Origin: Mimachlamys varia
Lineage: Eukaryota > Mollusca > Bivalvia > Pectinida > Pectinidae
Assembly (NCBI GenBank): GCA_947623455.1
Contig: OX392538.1
Span: forward strand, 682,001 to 746,000
Length of the DNA stretch: 64,000 nucleotides
Reading direction: 5' to 3'
Positions 47,329 through 59,892 of this stretch are shown here, piece by piece. The notes beneath the pieces are model-generated. The model did no database searches. It saw only the letters and a program-made list of their open reading frames with translations, and was not told the DNA's origin. Position 1 is the stretch's first letter. Each line of letters opens with the position of its first letter. The translations under genes were made by a program, and so were the position numbers.

Positions 47329-49214
47329 CATTCTTTAATGATCCTCAAAATAAATTTGTTTAAAAAAGGATTTACGATATTAAAACACTCTAAATTCAAC
47401 AGATCTCAAAATTGAACATCACTTTAAAAGTTATGTTTTTTAAATATAAATATCAAAATAAACCTTGTTTTAAATATACAGTAATTACAGACAAATTTAT
47501 ATAAGGACAGATTTGCATGGGGGAGGGGTTATCCCCCTTTCACATTAAACAGTTTAATCAGCATTATCTCCCTTTAAAATATTAATTTGTTTTGGAGTAT
47601 ACTGATCAACTTTCACACAACCTTTTATATATCTTAAAATGAAAAAGTGTCATTAGTTCTGTAACCCTGCTCAGTTACTTAATTTGTAGCAATATTTTTT
47701 TTTAAATTAACTTTTTCTGAAAAGGTGGACTAAGGTGAAGGTCACTGCAAAGTATCATACATCCTTCATATTTTAACCAGTCTTTCCTTCCGACAGGTCA
47801 TTCTGAAATTCTTTTGACAAATATATTCTAAAATAATCCCTATAAATCATTCCAAAATAACGACTAACTCCTAATGATAGAGATATTGGTACAGTGTTTA
47901 ACCTTCAATGTCTATGAATATAACTTCAAGTGTAGTTGGAGAAACAATGAGTATAGTGTTTGACCTTGGTTAATGTGACCTTGAATCAAAAGTCTGAAAA
48001 TTGCATGAACTGAAGGGAAATACATCACCTAGTTGTTTTGTTTAAGTTTCAATTGAACTGGTTCAACATTTGACATTGGGCCTCACTAACAATGACCTTG
48101 GTTTTTTCCTGTAATCCTCATCACTATCCTTTGGCACTATGCCTTCCAACAATGTTCACCTGTGTGTAAGGTTTTATTCTATTAGGCTTTAATTATCATG
48201 ATCCAAAAATTATTCCCAAAACAGTCAAAATATGAAATGAACTTAGGGATGACTGACCTTTAATCAATGCTAGATTATGATCTGGTCAAGCACCAACAGA
48301 AATACATTTTCGAACCACTCAGTTTTCATGTTAACACCTCAATAGCTCCCTTCCCTTTAAGACTTGTTAATTAGGCACCTGCAGCTGTTATTTGACAGTA
48401 CTGATCACATTTCCTCTTACTCTCAGTTTTGAAATTAATCTTTTTTCCATCATCATAACTGATATCTGCTCTTCATTATTAGTAAGCTGATTTTTATAAA
48501 TTCTTTTGATTTTATAGCCTAAAATCTTTCATACTTTTTCTAATTTCTTTTTTTTTGACATTTTTTCTTTTCGTTTTGTATTTTTAGAAATCACTTCCAC
48601 ATTAATAAAGAGTTCTAATCTGCCCCTTTCCTAAAGTGAATCTGATAATCTCACATTCACCAAAAAAAAAGGAAAATGCATTTGAGGTTGTAAATAGCTA
48701 TTTCAGCTGTTAGCATTTTTATTCCTTTTAATTGTGTGATGAATATTTATAAAGCCTATAAGATGAAGGACACCTAACAACCAATACGTCACAGTTCTGG
48801 TCTGTGACATTCCGGCTATTTATCAATTGAAGAAGAATCTTCAGTAAGCATGAAAAGTGACAAGGACGGCACTGTCCTGACCGTGGCTGCTATACTTCCT
48901 GGTATAAAACCATGACATCTATCATTAAATTACCTTGACCTTTATTCAAGGAAACAGACTTAATTATATAGAAAACAAAAACTAAAACAATTACTCTTAC
49001 GTGAATGTACATGTATGTATTCAAAACAACGTGAATGTTTGTATTCAAAACAATGTAAATATGTATTTCAAACAAAAACTCAAACAATGACTGATCCTGA
49101 TGAATTTAGAAAATTTGAAGAAGAAACAAATTCTGCTAAAATTAAATAACCATGACCTAAATGGATCAAACATCAAAGAGTCCAAACAAATGTATTAACA
49201 AGTTTTGAAGGATG
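47329..49214. other. No gene seen
   Basis: AT-rich. A diverged GACCTTGG/GACCTTGAAT unit near 47960-48110 resembles the 49.2-kb repeat family. Confidence 0.5.
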
Positions 49215-50078
49215 AACAAGAAGCCCATGGGTCTTAGTGGTCATCTGACTATAAAATTTGTGGGATAATGTTTAAGATATTGACATATTTGTCCCATGTA
49301 TCCTTGAAAGAGGGTCAATTCATTCAATTGGACAAACTTGGTAGCCCTTCATTTCAGCATGCTACAGCATGAAACTTTGTAGTTCTTCATGCTTCAGGCC
49401 AAATATCAGTACCTTGGGTCTTTCCATTATTGGACAGAAGTTTCTTGAAAAGTTTTAACACTTTTAACCCCTGTGACCTTGAGCATGGGCCAAGGTCATT
49501 TATTTGAACAAACTTGTTAGCCCTTCTTTCAAGCAAGCTACTGGCCAAATATCAGAACCCTGGGCTTTTTGTTATTGAGAAGAAGTTTCTTGACAATTTT
49601 TAACACATTTGACCCCTTTTACCTTGAACAAAGTCATTCATTCTAACAAACTATCTAGCTCTTCATTTAAGCATACTGCAGGCCAAATATCAGAACCCTG
49701 CGTCTTTTGTTTATTGAGAAAAAGTTTCCAACACATTTTTAACATATTTGACTTCTGTGACATTAAACATAAATAAAGGTCATTCATCAGAACAAATTTG
49801 ATAGCCCTTTATCCCAGTATGCTACAGACAAAATATGAGTACCCTGGGACTTTCAATTATTGAGAATAACTTTTTGAAGTGACCTTGAAAGTGGGTCAAG
49901 GTCATCCTTTCATACAAACTTGGTAGCCTTCATCCTTGCATGCTACATGCATAATATCAGCACCCTGGGCCTTTCAGTTATTGAGAAGAAGTCCTTTGAA
50001 TGAAAATTTTAAGTTTACGCACTGATGGTGCACAATGGCCACAGGTCATCCTGACCTTTTGAGTCAGACGACCTGAAA
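49215..50078 (+). mobile_element. Repeat-bearing non-autonomous element, second family
   Basis: It begins AACAAGAAGCCCATGGGTCT, the same ACAAGA-plus-palindrome layout as the 31.3-kb element, then GTGGTCATCTGAC. The body is about five diverged units of 110-170 bp, each with GACCTTGA...CAAGGTCAT, AAACTTGGTAGCCCTTCAT, GGCCAAATATCAG..CCCTGGG and TTATTGAGAAGAAGTTT. The end holds a hairpin AGGTCATCCTGACCT near 50042-50056 whose arm resembles the GGTCATCTGAC of the 5' end. Related single or double units occur at 19290-19615, 20430-20600 and 39480-39760. Boundaries approximate. Confidence 0.5.
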
Positions 50079-50162
50079 AGACCATGCAGGGTCATAATAT
50101 TTGATTTTTTGTATAATTAGGTTTTCATGTTGGGTGTTTTTGAAACCAAAGATGGCTGATCC

Positions 50163-50346
50163 TTGGTTTGGTTTATTTTGTTTATGTCCTATTAACAGCC
50201 GGGGTCATTTAAGGACATGCCCAAGACAGAAAAAACACCCAAGTACCTGGCAACTGCCTCACATGGGTTTCGAAATTGCAATTCCGAGGTGGACGACTAG
50301 TGGTAGAATGTCGGAACACCTTAACCACTCGGACACCCGGGCCCCC
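50163..50346 (-). mobile_element. V-type tRNA-related SINE (RUDI-like)
   Basis: The minus strand has a head GTGTCCGAGTGGTTAAGG (A-box at 50319-50333), a B-box-like ATTTCGAAACCC, a body CAGTTGCCAGGTAC, and a 3' end TGACCCCGGCTGTTAATAGG leading to AAACAAAATAAACCAAACC. From memory this order matches a SINE family spread across molluscs (RUDI); identity should be confirmed by alignment. It is shortened in the middle relative to the usual family length. It lies just after the 49.2-kb element. Confidence 0.7.
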
Positions 50347-51544
50347 TTAGACTGATCCAAACCCCTTACATTCCTGTCAACATTAACTATCATTACATGA
50401 TATAGAATTAACATCTTCATAGATCCATGTCAAACTTTGTTTTCTATATTGTTGTGGGGCAAATTGTCAGATGTATTGACCCTAATAAAGAGTTAAACAG
50501 AAAGACTATAGATGTCAGACCCATGGTATTAAATCTATTAATAGTCATTGAAGGGGGACAAATCATTAATTATTAAAGAGGGTGCAAAGTTATAAATCTA
50601 AACAGGAAGTACATGACTGACTAAAGTGAAGGATAAACCTATACTAATCTGACAATAAAGCCATGTCTGCTGATAAGCCCACTTATTTTTAAATACGTCA
50701 TCCCTACATTTATTTAGCAAATATATGTTAGCCCTTTGTTATAATTACTTACATTTTGATGACATTAACAGTAGTATGAATGCCGTAGGTAACAAGTTTA
50801 TTCTATCAAGTGTGTTAACCCCTGGGCTTATTTCAGGATGAACACGGTAAACATACCTGACAGTAACAGGTAACGAGGTGACTGACAGAAACAGGTAACG
50901 AGGTGACGAGGTAGCGAGGTGACGGGAATGTTGTTGTTTACTCCTGACAACATCACCTACACAATGTTAACTAGAACAAGATGCTGCAGCGGTAACATCA
51001 GTGGTCAGTTTATCAGCCTGGTCACTTCACTGACCCCTCAGTGTCAGACTTATGTGCTAGAGGTTTCCAACTCTTCACCTGTTCTTCATCAAGTTATGGG
51101 CTATAGACTTCTCAGCTCATGACCTTCACACATGATATAGAGGTCAATGCTGAGTGTAACAGGCCTTATGGGCCTGTATTACTATTGCATTTTTCACCAA
51201 AAAACATTTCATATATACACTAAACTGAACATTTCATTTCACTCAATAAAACAGATTTGTTGTACAACATGTCAGCTTTCTACATGTCATTTCAACAGCA
51301 GTGTATTGCTTAACAATAAGTTTTACAATCACTCTCACCAAATTCATGCTGAAATATTGACTTTTCTACAGACAATCCTTGTTTCTCCAATAACAAGATG
51401 CCACATCTAACAAACACTCAATATATGTATACTCTACAACTGTATGAGAAAGTGCCTGTTTCTTGAGGCAGGTCTGGATAGAGAGGACATACTTTGTAAA
51501 TATAGAGATTTTATACTGACAGTATGAAGACAAGAAACACTATG
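50347..51544. other. No gene seen
   Basis: Short GAGGTGAC/AACAGGTAACGAGGTGAC repeats at 50860-50925; otherwise unique. Confidence 0.5.
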
Positions 51545-52645
51545 ATTGGGAGCATCATGTAATAATCTTGTAAGGGAGGTTACTTGTAGCATCATGTCAT
51601 AAACTTATAAGGGAGGTTACCTGTGACATCAGGTCAGAACCTTATAAGGGAGATTACCTGTGGCATCAGGTCATAACCTTATAAGGGAGGTTACCTGAGG
51701 CATCAGGTCATTACCTTATAAGGAGGCTACCTGCGGCATCAGGTCATAACCTTGTAAGGGAGGTTGCCTGTGGCATCAGGTCATCACTTTATAAGGGAGG
51801 TTACCTGTGGCATTAGGTCATAACCTTATAAGGGAGGTAGCCTGTGGCATCAGGTCATAACCTTATAAGGGAGGTTACCTGTAGCATCATGTCATAATCT
51901 TATAAGGGAGGTTACCTGTGACATCAGGTCAGAACCTTATAAGGGAGGTTACCTGTGGCATCAGGTCATAACCTTATAAGGGAGGTTACCTGTGGCATCA
52001 GGTCATTAACTTATAAGGAGGCTACCTGTGGCATCAGGTCATAACCTTGTAAGGGAGGTTGCCTGTGGCATCAGGTCATCACTTTATAAGGGAGGCTACC
52101 TGTGGCATCATGTCATAACCTTATAAAGGAGGTTACCTGTGGCATTTTGTCATAACCTTGTAAGGGAGGTTACCTGTGGCATCAGGTCATAACTTTATAA
52201 GGGAGGTTATCTGTGGCATCAGATCATAACCTTGTAAGGAGGATACCTCTGGCATCAAGTCATTACTTAAAGGGAAGGTTACCTGTGACATCAGGTCATA
52301 ACCTTATAAGGGAGGTAACCTGTGGCATCAGGTCATCACCTAGTAAGGGAGGTTGTCTGTGGCATCAAGTCATAACCTTGTAAGGGAGGTTTCCTGTGGC
52401 ATCATGTCATAAACTTGTTAAGGGGGTTACCTGTGGCATCATGTCATAACCTTATAAGGGAGGTTACCTGTGGCATCATGTCATAACTTGATAAGGGAGG
52501 TAACCTGTGGCATCAGGTCATAACCTTATAAGGGAGGTTCCCTGTGGCATCATGTCATAACTTGATAAAGGAGATTACCTGTGGCATCAAGTCATAACCT
52601 TATAAGGGAGGTTACCTGTGGCATCAGGTCATAACCTTATAATTG
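51545..52645 (+). repeat. 37-bp minisatellite, about 29 copies
   Basis: The unit is CATAACCTTATAAGGGAGGT followed by TACCTGTGGCATCAGGT. A run of units from about 51560 recurs in the same variant order from about 51880 (GTAGCATCATGTCATAA..., GTGACATCAGGTCAGAACC..., TTATAAGGAGGCTACCTG...), so a block of about 320 bp was duplicated. Confidence 0.94.
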
Positions 52646-52804
52646 ATTCAAACACAGTCAATAAAGTGTTTTGGAATGGTCTTTTCAAAGCAGCTGACAA
52701 GTACATACGAAAAAGTATGGTCCTCACTTCAAGCTACCAGATCAGTCATTTAATAAGGTAACAAATCAAAATAAAAGTATGTCAGTCTTTTGTATAAATA
52801 TTTC

Positions 52805-52862
52805 TCACCTGGCGACAATACTAATCTCACCTGGTGATACTTCTCACCTGGTGATGATACAC
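52805..52862 (+). repeat. Three short units with TCTCACCTGG
   Basis: TCTCACCTGGCGACAATAC, TCTCACCTGGTGATACT and TCTCACCTGGTGATGATAC. Confidence 0.8.
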
Positions 52863-54334
52863 TGCATTATACTTTTAGATAGGCTGAATTTTTCATTATA
52901 TATTATATTTTAAAGGGACATGTTCTAAATTCTGTTAATTTTTTTTCTGATTCCTTTTACACTTAACTTCAGATTTTTTTTTTGATTTTTTTTTGTATAC
53001 TCTAAGAAGTTACATTTCATTTTAATAGTTCCATTAACATTTTTGGAAGTTTCATAAATATTTATGAATATTAAGTCCAATTGAAAAACAATTTTAAATG
53101 TGTTCAAGCACTTCTATTTAACTTTTAGAAAATTAATGAAGAAAAGACTGTGAAGTTGATAGCCTGAACACTGTATCTAACACTGAACACTAAAACGTTT
53201 AACTCGTTTTACCTTTGAGATCTGAAACCTCAGCCCAAGTAATTATTTCAACAATTGTAAACCTGAACAAGCTAATTACTCCAAGCCTAGTAGTTCTAAA
53301 GAAGAAGATATTTGAGCTTTTGTGCACACAATTGCTATAATTCTGAAATTAGGTCGAAGTAATGAATTTGAACAATCTTTAATTAAGGCCTCCAAAAGGA
53401 AAATAACAATGCAAATATTGTTACTCAATAGTCAGTGTTCATTAGGAGAAATTAAGATGTTAAAAAATTAACTTGAAGGAGCTGTAATTTACAAGCGGAT
53501 GTGCATTAACTTTAATTTTGGATTTTTTTTTTCCTGAATTAGTGAGTAGAAAATTTCCTGGTTGTGCAGAGTCATTGCCCTTAAGTTTTCACACTTTCAC
53601 AGATGTAAATAAAGAATGTAATAAAAGCAAATCTGATAACGTAACAAAGTGACCATAATGAACACAGATACACATCAGCCAGCTCAAATAATCACTGATT
53701 ATTAAATTGTTTAAATATAAAATATTGAATTCTAATGAAGTTGTGATTTGTTACATATCATAGTAAAAAGACAATTATTACTGCGTTGAAAAGGTTGCTT
53801 AAATATGTTGAATTTTATTTAAAAGTAATAACTATTTTTCATGGAATCAACTACTGTGTAAGGTTGTATTCTATTTTGATGAACCAGGCTTTCATAAAGT
53901 GCCTTTTGCTATTGGTATGAATTATGGTAGGGAAAATATCTCCAGTCTTAGCTTGGTTATAATCACACTACGTCAATGAAATATACACTGTACGCACAGA
54001 ATAATCAAATAACAGATATCTATCGCATTGGTATCATATACATAACCCACATCAGGAAGAAATATTGAGATGGGCTGCACTTGTAGCCGTTGATAATTAA
54101 ATAAAACAACAGAACACAGGTTTATTGAAGAGAAATGACAGGCCCCACAGGATTATAAAGATTGTCTGAATTAAAACTTCCAGTTGGAAGGTATAAGTGT
54201 AGTATACATTTATGAAATTTCAGGTTTTTTCAATGAAGTTTACAATAGCTTTGTCCTTAAAACACTTAAACTGGGGGAATGTAACATTGTGTTGACTGAA
54301 ATAAGTATGATACTCCACAATCCTGCTTCAAAAC
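52863..54334. other. No gene seen
   Basis: Very AT-rich unique DNA. Confidence 0.55.
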
Positions 54335-54615
54335 ACGTCAGGAATATTTCAGGAACATTTAGAAACATGTAAGGAACATTTTAAAAACACTTTAGGAACA
54401 TTTATAAACTTTTTACATTTTAGAATATTTTAGGAACATTTTAGAAACATTTTCGGAACATTCAGAAACATTTTTGGAACTTTCAGAAACATTTTAGGAA
54501 TATTTAGATATTTTACATTTTAGAGACATTTTTTAAGAACATTTTAGGAACATTTTGAAATATTTCAGAAACATTTTAGGAACATTTTGAGAACAATTTA
54601 GGCAAATTGGAACAT
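54335..54615 (+). repeat. Irregular 18- to 20-bp repeat of AGGAACATTT
   Basis: AGGAACATTTTAGAAACATT-type units, with variants TTCGGAAC and TTTGGAAC, fill the stretch with irregular spacing. Confidence 0.85.
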
Positions 54616-55302
54616 TTTTACTAGATGTAGCAGCCTGTTCTTGATGGTTCCTAACATAACATTTACATTACTTAAATATCACACTGGACAGAGTTATAAG
54701 CCTAGACAATAAGATTATCTGGTCTTCACATGACACAGTTTATCTTAAACACTCCAACCCCACACAGGTGCATGTACTAACACACAACGTTCTAATGCTG
54801 TCAATCTTTCTAAGATTTCACCACAAATAAATGATTCCACCGGGTCTTCAATGCAGAATCGTCCTTCTCCGAAACACTTTCCTTAGTGAGTAAAATGGCA
54901 TGGTTTTTATGCTTAATGACAATGCCACCAGCCCAGTATATACGTACAGATCAATACATTGTACTAGCATCGTGAGCTAGAGGTATCCTAGTCAGTACTT
55001 GTACGGGTAGAACCATTCTATAAAAGCAGTTGACAGCATGCCAAAACAAAATACAGCATCAACATTCACAACTTTTATTATCACATTTTTGACTTTCATA
55101 ATTATATGGTTTATTTTTTTTAATCTTCTATCTTCATTTTTTCCAAAATTGGTATTTCCTTTGACATTTGGTAAATACTTTCGAGCATTTCTGTATTATA
55201 TTTGTTTACCTTTTCAAAACAAGTTTGGGAAATCTGAGTGACCAATGAATCCTTTTAGTTCTAATGATAGAAAGGTAACTACATCTTGACATTTCTGTGC
55301 CC

Positions 55303-55398
55303 ATCTTTTGACCTTTTTCATGACCTATCTTTTGACCTTTTTCATGACCTATCTTTTGACCTTTTTCATGACCTATCTTTTGACCTTATTCATGACCT
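55303..55398 (+). repeat. 24-bp tandem repeat, four copies
   Basis: TTTTGACCTTTTTCATGACC plus TATC, step 24 bp. Open in several frames as an artefact of the step size. Confidence 0.92.
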
Positions 55399-55484
55399 AC
55401 ATACAGAATTTGTGTCACCTACTTTCCTTTACCTTAATAAGACCATTTCCAGGTTTTTTTTCTCGACATTTCTTTTCTCTCATT

Positions 55485-55635
55485 TTTTTTGCATTTGTGT
55501 GACCTAATTTTGACCTTAATAAATACTTTTTTTTTTCGTTTTTTTTTTTTTTGCATTTGTGTGACCTAATTTTGACCTTAATAAATACTCTTTTTTTTCG
55601 TTTTTTTTTTTTGCATTTGTGACCCAGTATTGACC
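55485..55635 (+). repeat. About 60-bp tandem repeat, 2.5 copies, with T-runs
   Basis: GCATTTGTGTGACCTAATTT, TGACCTTAATAAATACTTTT and a long T-run broken by CG repeat at about 55493, 55552 and 55613. Confidence 0.9.
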
Positions 55636-55884
55636 TAAATTTTTTTCTAATAGAGAGCAATGTTTATATTTTGTAATTTCAACTCTCCTATCATAACTCT
55701 TGAAAGTTAATGAAACAAAATCGGTGTTATCACAATCAAATCGACACCTAACCCAGAAGTTTTACTATCATACATCATCGTATCCATTCTGTCTGCATTT
55801 CAAATGGAGGATGCCCAGCTATTGTAAAATATACATATCTCTGAACAAGCACAGACACTAAAGTACCGGGCCATCATACATTGA

Positions 55885-56818
55885 TTGTGAGGTCTACTGT
55901 CCTGCTAACCTGAGACCAACTAACCTGACAGGTGATTGTATAAGATCTTTGTGAGGTCTACTGTCCTGCTAACCAGTGACAGGTGATTATATAAGATCTT
56001 TGTGGGGTCTACTGCCCAGCTAACCTGACAGGTGATTATAAAAGATCTTTGTGAGGTCTACCATCCTGCTAACCTGACAGGTGATTATATAAAATGTTTG
56101 TGAGGTCTACTGTTAACTAACCTGACAGGTGATTATATAAGATCTTTGTGAGGTCTACTGTCCTTCTAACCAGTGACAGGTGATTATATAAGATCTTTGT
56201 GAGGTCTACTGTCCTGCTAACCAGTGACAGGTGATTATAAAAGATCTTTGTGAAGTCTACTGTCCTGTAAACCTGACAGGTGATTATATAAGATCTTTGT
56301 GAAGTCTACTGTCCTGCTAACCTGACAGGTGATTATATAAAATGTTTGTGAGGTCTACTGTTAACTAACCTGACAGGTGATTATATAAAATGTTTGTGAG
56401 GTCTACTGTTAACTAACCTGACAGGTGATTATATAAAATGTTTGTGAGGTCTACTCTTAACTAACCTGACAGGTGATTATATCAGATCTTTGTGAAGTCT
56501 ACTGTCCTGCTAACCTGACAGGTGATTATATAAAATGTTTGTGAGGTCTACTGTTAACTAACCTGACAGGTGATTATATAAAATGTTTGTGAGGTCTACT
56601 GTTAACTAACCTGACAGGTGATTATATAAGATCTTTGTGAGGTCTACTGTCCTGTAAACCTGACAGGTGATTATATAAGATCTTTGTAAGGTCTACTGTT
56701 AACTAACCTGACAGGTGATTATATAAGATCTTTGTGAAGTCTACTGTCCTGTAAACCTGACAGGTGATTATATAAGATCTTCGTGAGATCTACTGACCTG
56801 CTTACCTGACAGGTGATT
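55885..56818 (+). repeat. About 49-bp minisatellite, 19 copies
   Basis: CTAACCTGACAGGTGATTAT, ATAAGATCTTTGTGAGGTCT and ACTGTCCTG repeat. A second type has ATAAAATGTTTGTGAGG and TACTGTTAACTAA; runs of this type (56340-56460 and 56525-56625) show local expansion. Confidence 0.94.
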
Positions 56819-57489
56819 ACAGATAACAGGGCCACATACAATATACAGTTATCAGTGCTTCTATTTACTTCATACACCTTATATCAACAATTTCTGTAAG
56901 AGTTATCTCCCTTAAAATTTTAATTGCATGAAATCAATGTCATATATCAAATAAACAAAGCTACAGTATATCATTTATAAATGATTGACACATGGCTGGT
57001 AATGTGAACGTTTAAGTTTAACAAAGATCTGTGTCACAGAAAGGTACCAGTCTTACCCTTAATGTTTTACCTGTGATTTGTGGTGCTAGAGTTATCTCCC
57101 TTTCCATTTTTCATTTAAAACCTTTTACATTTACAACATTTTTTTATGGATTCAGAAGCATTCCTTACTGATGTTAATGTGTTTCTGATTTTAGAAATCT
57201 TTGACTGACAGGTGATTGATGTTACAGTAAAGGTCATAAAAAACTTTAGTTTTTTTATCATGTAATTTATGACTAAATTCCCTGATACAGAACCGGAACT
57301 GATGAGAGAACAATAGTTAGAGGTCAGACATTGTCAGTGTCCTTTAGACAGTTATACAGACATATTTGTCATCTCCTTACACTGCATATAGTGTAATGTA
57401 TCACCTGTGTGACAAACGGCCAGGTTGTGTAATAGATGAACACTAGGAAGATGTACAGAGATAAAACATTTATAGGACAAGTCTTTTTG
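56819..57489. other. No gene seen
   Basis: Unique spacer upstream of the A-box minisatellite; no SINE body is visible here. Confidence 0.5.
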
Positions 57490-59892
57490 AGGGGCTGTGG
57501 TGGCCGAGTGATTAGGGGGCTGTGGTGGCCGAGTGATTAGGGGGCTGTGGTGGCCAAGTGATTAGGGGGCTGTGGTGGCCGAGTGATTAGGGGGCTGTGG
57601 TGGCCAAGTGATTAGGGGGCTGTGGTGGCCGAGTGATTAGGGGGATGTGGTGGCCGAGTGATTAGGGGGCTATGTTGTCCGAGTGATTAGGGGGCTGTTG
57701 TGGCCAAGTGATTAGGGGGCTGTGTTGTCTGAGTGATTAGGGGGCTGTGGTGGCCGAGTGATTAGGGGGCTGTGTTGTCCGAGTGATTAGGGGACTGTGT
57801 TGTCCGAGTGATTAGGGGGCTGTGTTGTCCGAGTGATTAGGGGGCTGTGTTGTCCGAGTGATTAGGGGGCTGTGGTGGCCGAGTGATTAGGGGGCTGTGG
57901 TGGCCGAGTGATTAGCGGGCTGTGGTGGCAGAGTGATTAGGGGGCTGTGGTGGCCGAGTGATTAGGGGGCTGTGTTGTCCGAGTGATTAGGGGGCTGTGT
58001 TGTCCGAGTGATTAGGGGACTGTGTTGTCCGAGTGATTAGGGGGCTGTGTTGTCCGAGTGATTAGGGGGCTGTGTTGTCCGAGTGATTAGGGGGCTGTGT
58101 TGTCGGAGTGATTAGGGGGCTGTGGTGGCCGAGTGATTAGGGGGCTGTGGTGGCTGAGTGATTAGGGGGCTGTGGTGGCCAAGTGATTAGCGGGCTGTGG
58201 TGGCCGAGTGATTAGGGGGCTGTGGTGGCTGAGTGATTAGGGGGCTGTGGTGGCCGAGTGATTAGGGGGCTGTGGTGGCTGAGTGATTAGGGGGCTGTGG
58301 TGGCTGAGTGATTAGGGGGCTGTGGTGGCCAAGTGATTAGCGGGCTGTGGTGGCCGAGTGATTAGGGGGCTGTGGTGGCTGAGTGATTAGGGGGCTGTGG
58401 TGGCCGAGTGATTAGGGGGCTGTGTTGTCGGAGTGATTAGGGGGCTGTGGTGGCCGAGTGATTAGGGGGCTGTGTTGGCCGTGTGATTAGGGGGCTGTGG
58501 TGGCCAAGTGATTAGCGGGCTGTGGTGGCCGAGTGATTAGGGGGCTGTGGTGGCTGAGTGATTAGGGGGCTGTGGTGGCCGAGTGATTAGGGGGCTGTGT
58601 TGTCCGAGTGATTAGGGGGCTGTGGTGGCCAAGTGATTAGGGGGCTGTGTTGTCCGAGTGATTAGCGGGCTGTGGTGGCAGAGTGATTAGGGGGCTGTGG
58701 TGGCCAAGTGATTAGGGGGCTGTGTTGTCCGAGTGATTAGCGGGCTGTGGTGGCAGAGTGATTAGGGGGCTGTGGTGGCCGAGTGATTAGGGGGCTGTGG
58801 TGGCCAAGTGATTAGGGGGCTGTGGTGTCCGAGTGATTAGGGGGCTGTGTTGTCAGAGTGATTAGGGGGCTGTGTTGTCGGAGTGATTAGGGGGCTGTGT
58901 TGTCGGAGTGATTAGGGGGCTGTGGTGGCTGAGTGATTAGGGGGCTGTGGTGGCTGAGTGATTAGGGGGCTGTGTTGTCCGAGTGATTAGGGGGCTGTGT
59001 TGTCGGAGTGATTAGGGGGCTGTGGTGGCTGAGTGATTAGGGGGCTGTGGTGGCTGAGTGATTAGGGGGCTGTGGTGGCCGAGTGATAAGGGGGCTGTGG
59101 TGGCCGAGTGGTTAGGGGGCTGTGGTGGCTGAGTGATTAGGGGGCTGTGGTGTCCGAGTGATAAGGGGGCTGTGGTGGCTGAGTGATTAGGGGGCTGTGT
59201 TGTCCGAGTGATTAGGGGGCTGTGGTGGCCAAGTGATTAGGGGGCTGTGGTGGCCAAGTGATTAGGGGGCTGTGTTGTCCGAGTGATTAGGGGGCTGTGG
59301 TGGCCGAGTGATTAGGGGGCTGTGTTGTAAGAGTGATTAGGGGGCTGTGGTGGCTGAGTGATTAGGGGGCTGTGGTGGCTGAGTGATTAGGGGACTGTGT
59401 TGTCCGAGTGATTAGGGGGCTGTGGTGGCTGAGTGATTAGGGGGCTGTGGTGGCCGAGTGATAAGGGGGCTGTGGTGGCCGAGTGATTAGGGGGCTGTGG
59501 TGGCTGAGTGATTAGGGGGCTGTGGTGGCCGAGTGATTAGGGGGCTGTGGTGGCCGAGTGATTAGGGGGCTGTGGTGGCCGAGTGATTAGGGGGCTGTGT
59601 TGTCCGAGTGATTAGGGGGCTGTGGTGGCTGAGTGATTAGGGGGCTGTGGTGGCCGAGTGATTAGGGGGCTGTGGTGGCCGAGTGATTAGGGGGCTGTGG
59701 TGGCTGAGTGATTAGGGGGCTGTGGTGGCCAAGTGATTAGGGGGCTGTGGTGGCTGAGTGATTAGGGGGCTGTGGTGGCCGAGTGATTAGGGGGCTGTGG
59801 TGGCCGAGTGATTAGGGGGCTGTAGTGGCTGAGTGATTAGGGGGCTGTGTTGTCCGAGTGATTAGGGGGCTGTGGTGGCCGAGTGATAAGGT
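57490..59892 (+). repeat. 25-bp minisatellite, about 96 copies, with tRNA A-box-like monomer
   Basis: The unit GGGGCTGTGGTGGCCGAGTG plus ATTAG repeats every 25 bp with almost no length change for 2.4 kb. Variants lie mainly in the middle: TGGTGGCC, TTGTCC, TGGTGGCT, and GAG or AAG. The core TGGCCGAGTGATTAGG resembles the A-box of class-I/II tRNAs and tRNA-derived SINEs (TGGCCGAGTGGTTAAGG), and one unit near 59101 has GAGTGGTTAGG exactly. The same core (TCCGAGTGGTTAAGG) is present in the SINE head at 50319-50333 of this window. Sub-blocks of several units recur (for example 58141-58225 and 58266-58350), showing block-wise amplification. No B-box is present in the array. Confidence 0.95.

Noticed and set aside
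57490..59892. Telomere-like or G-quadruplex telomeric array
   Set aside because: The 25-bp unit has one G-run per unit and is not TTAGGG; ATTAGGGGG only superficially resembles a telomeric repeat.
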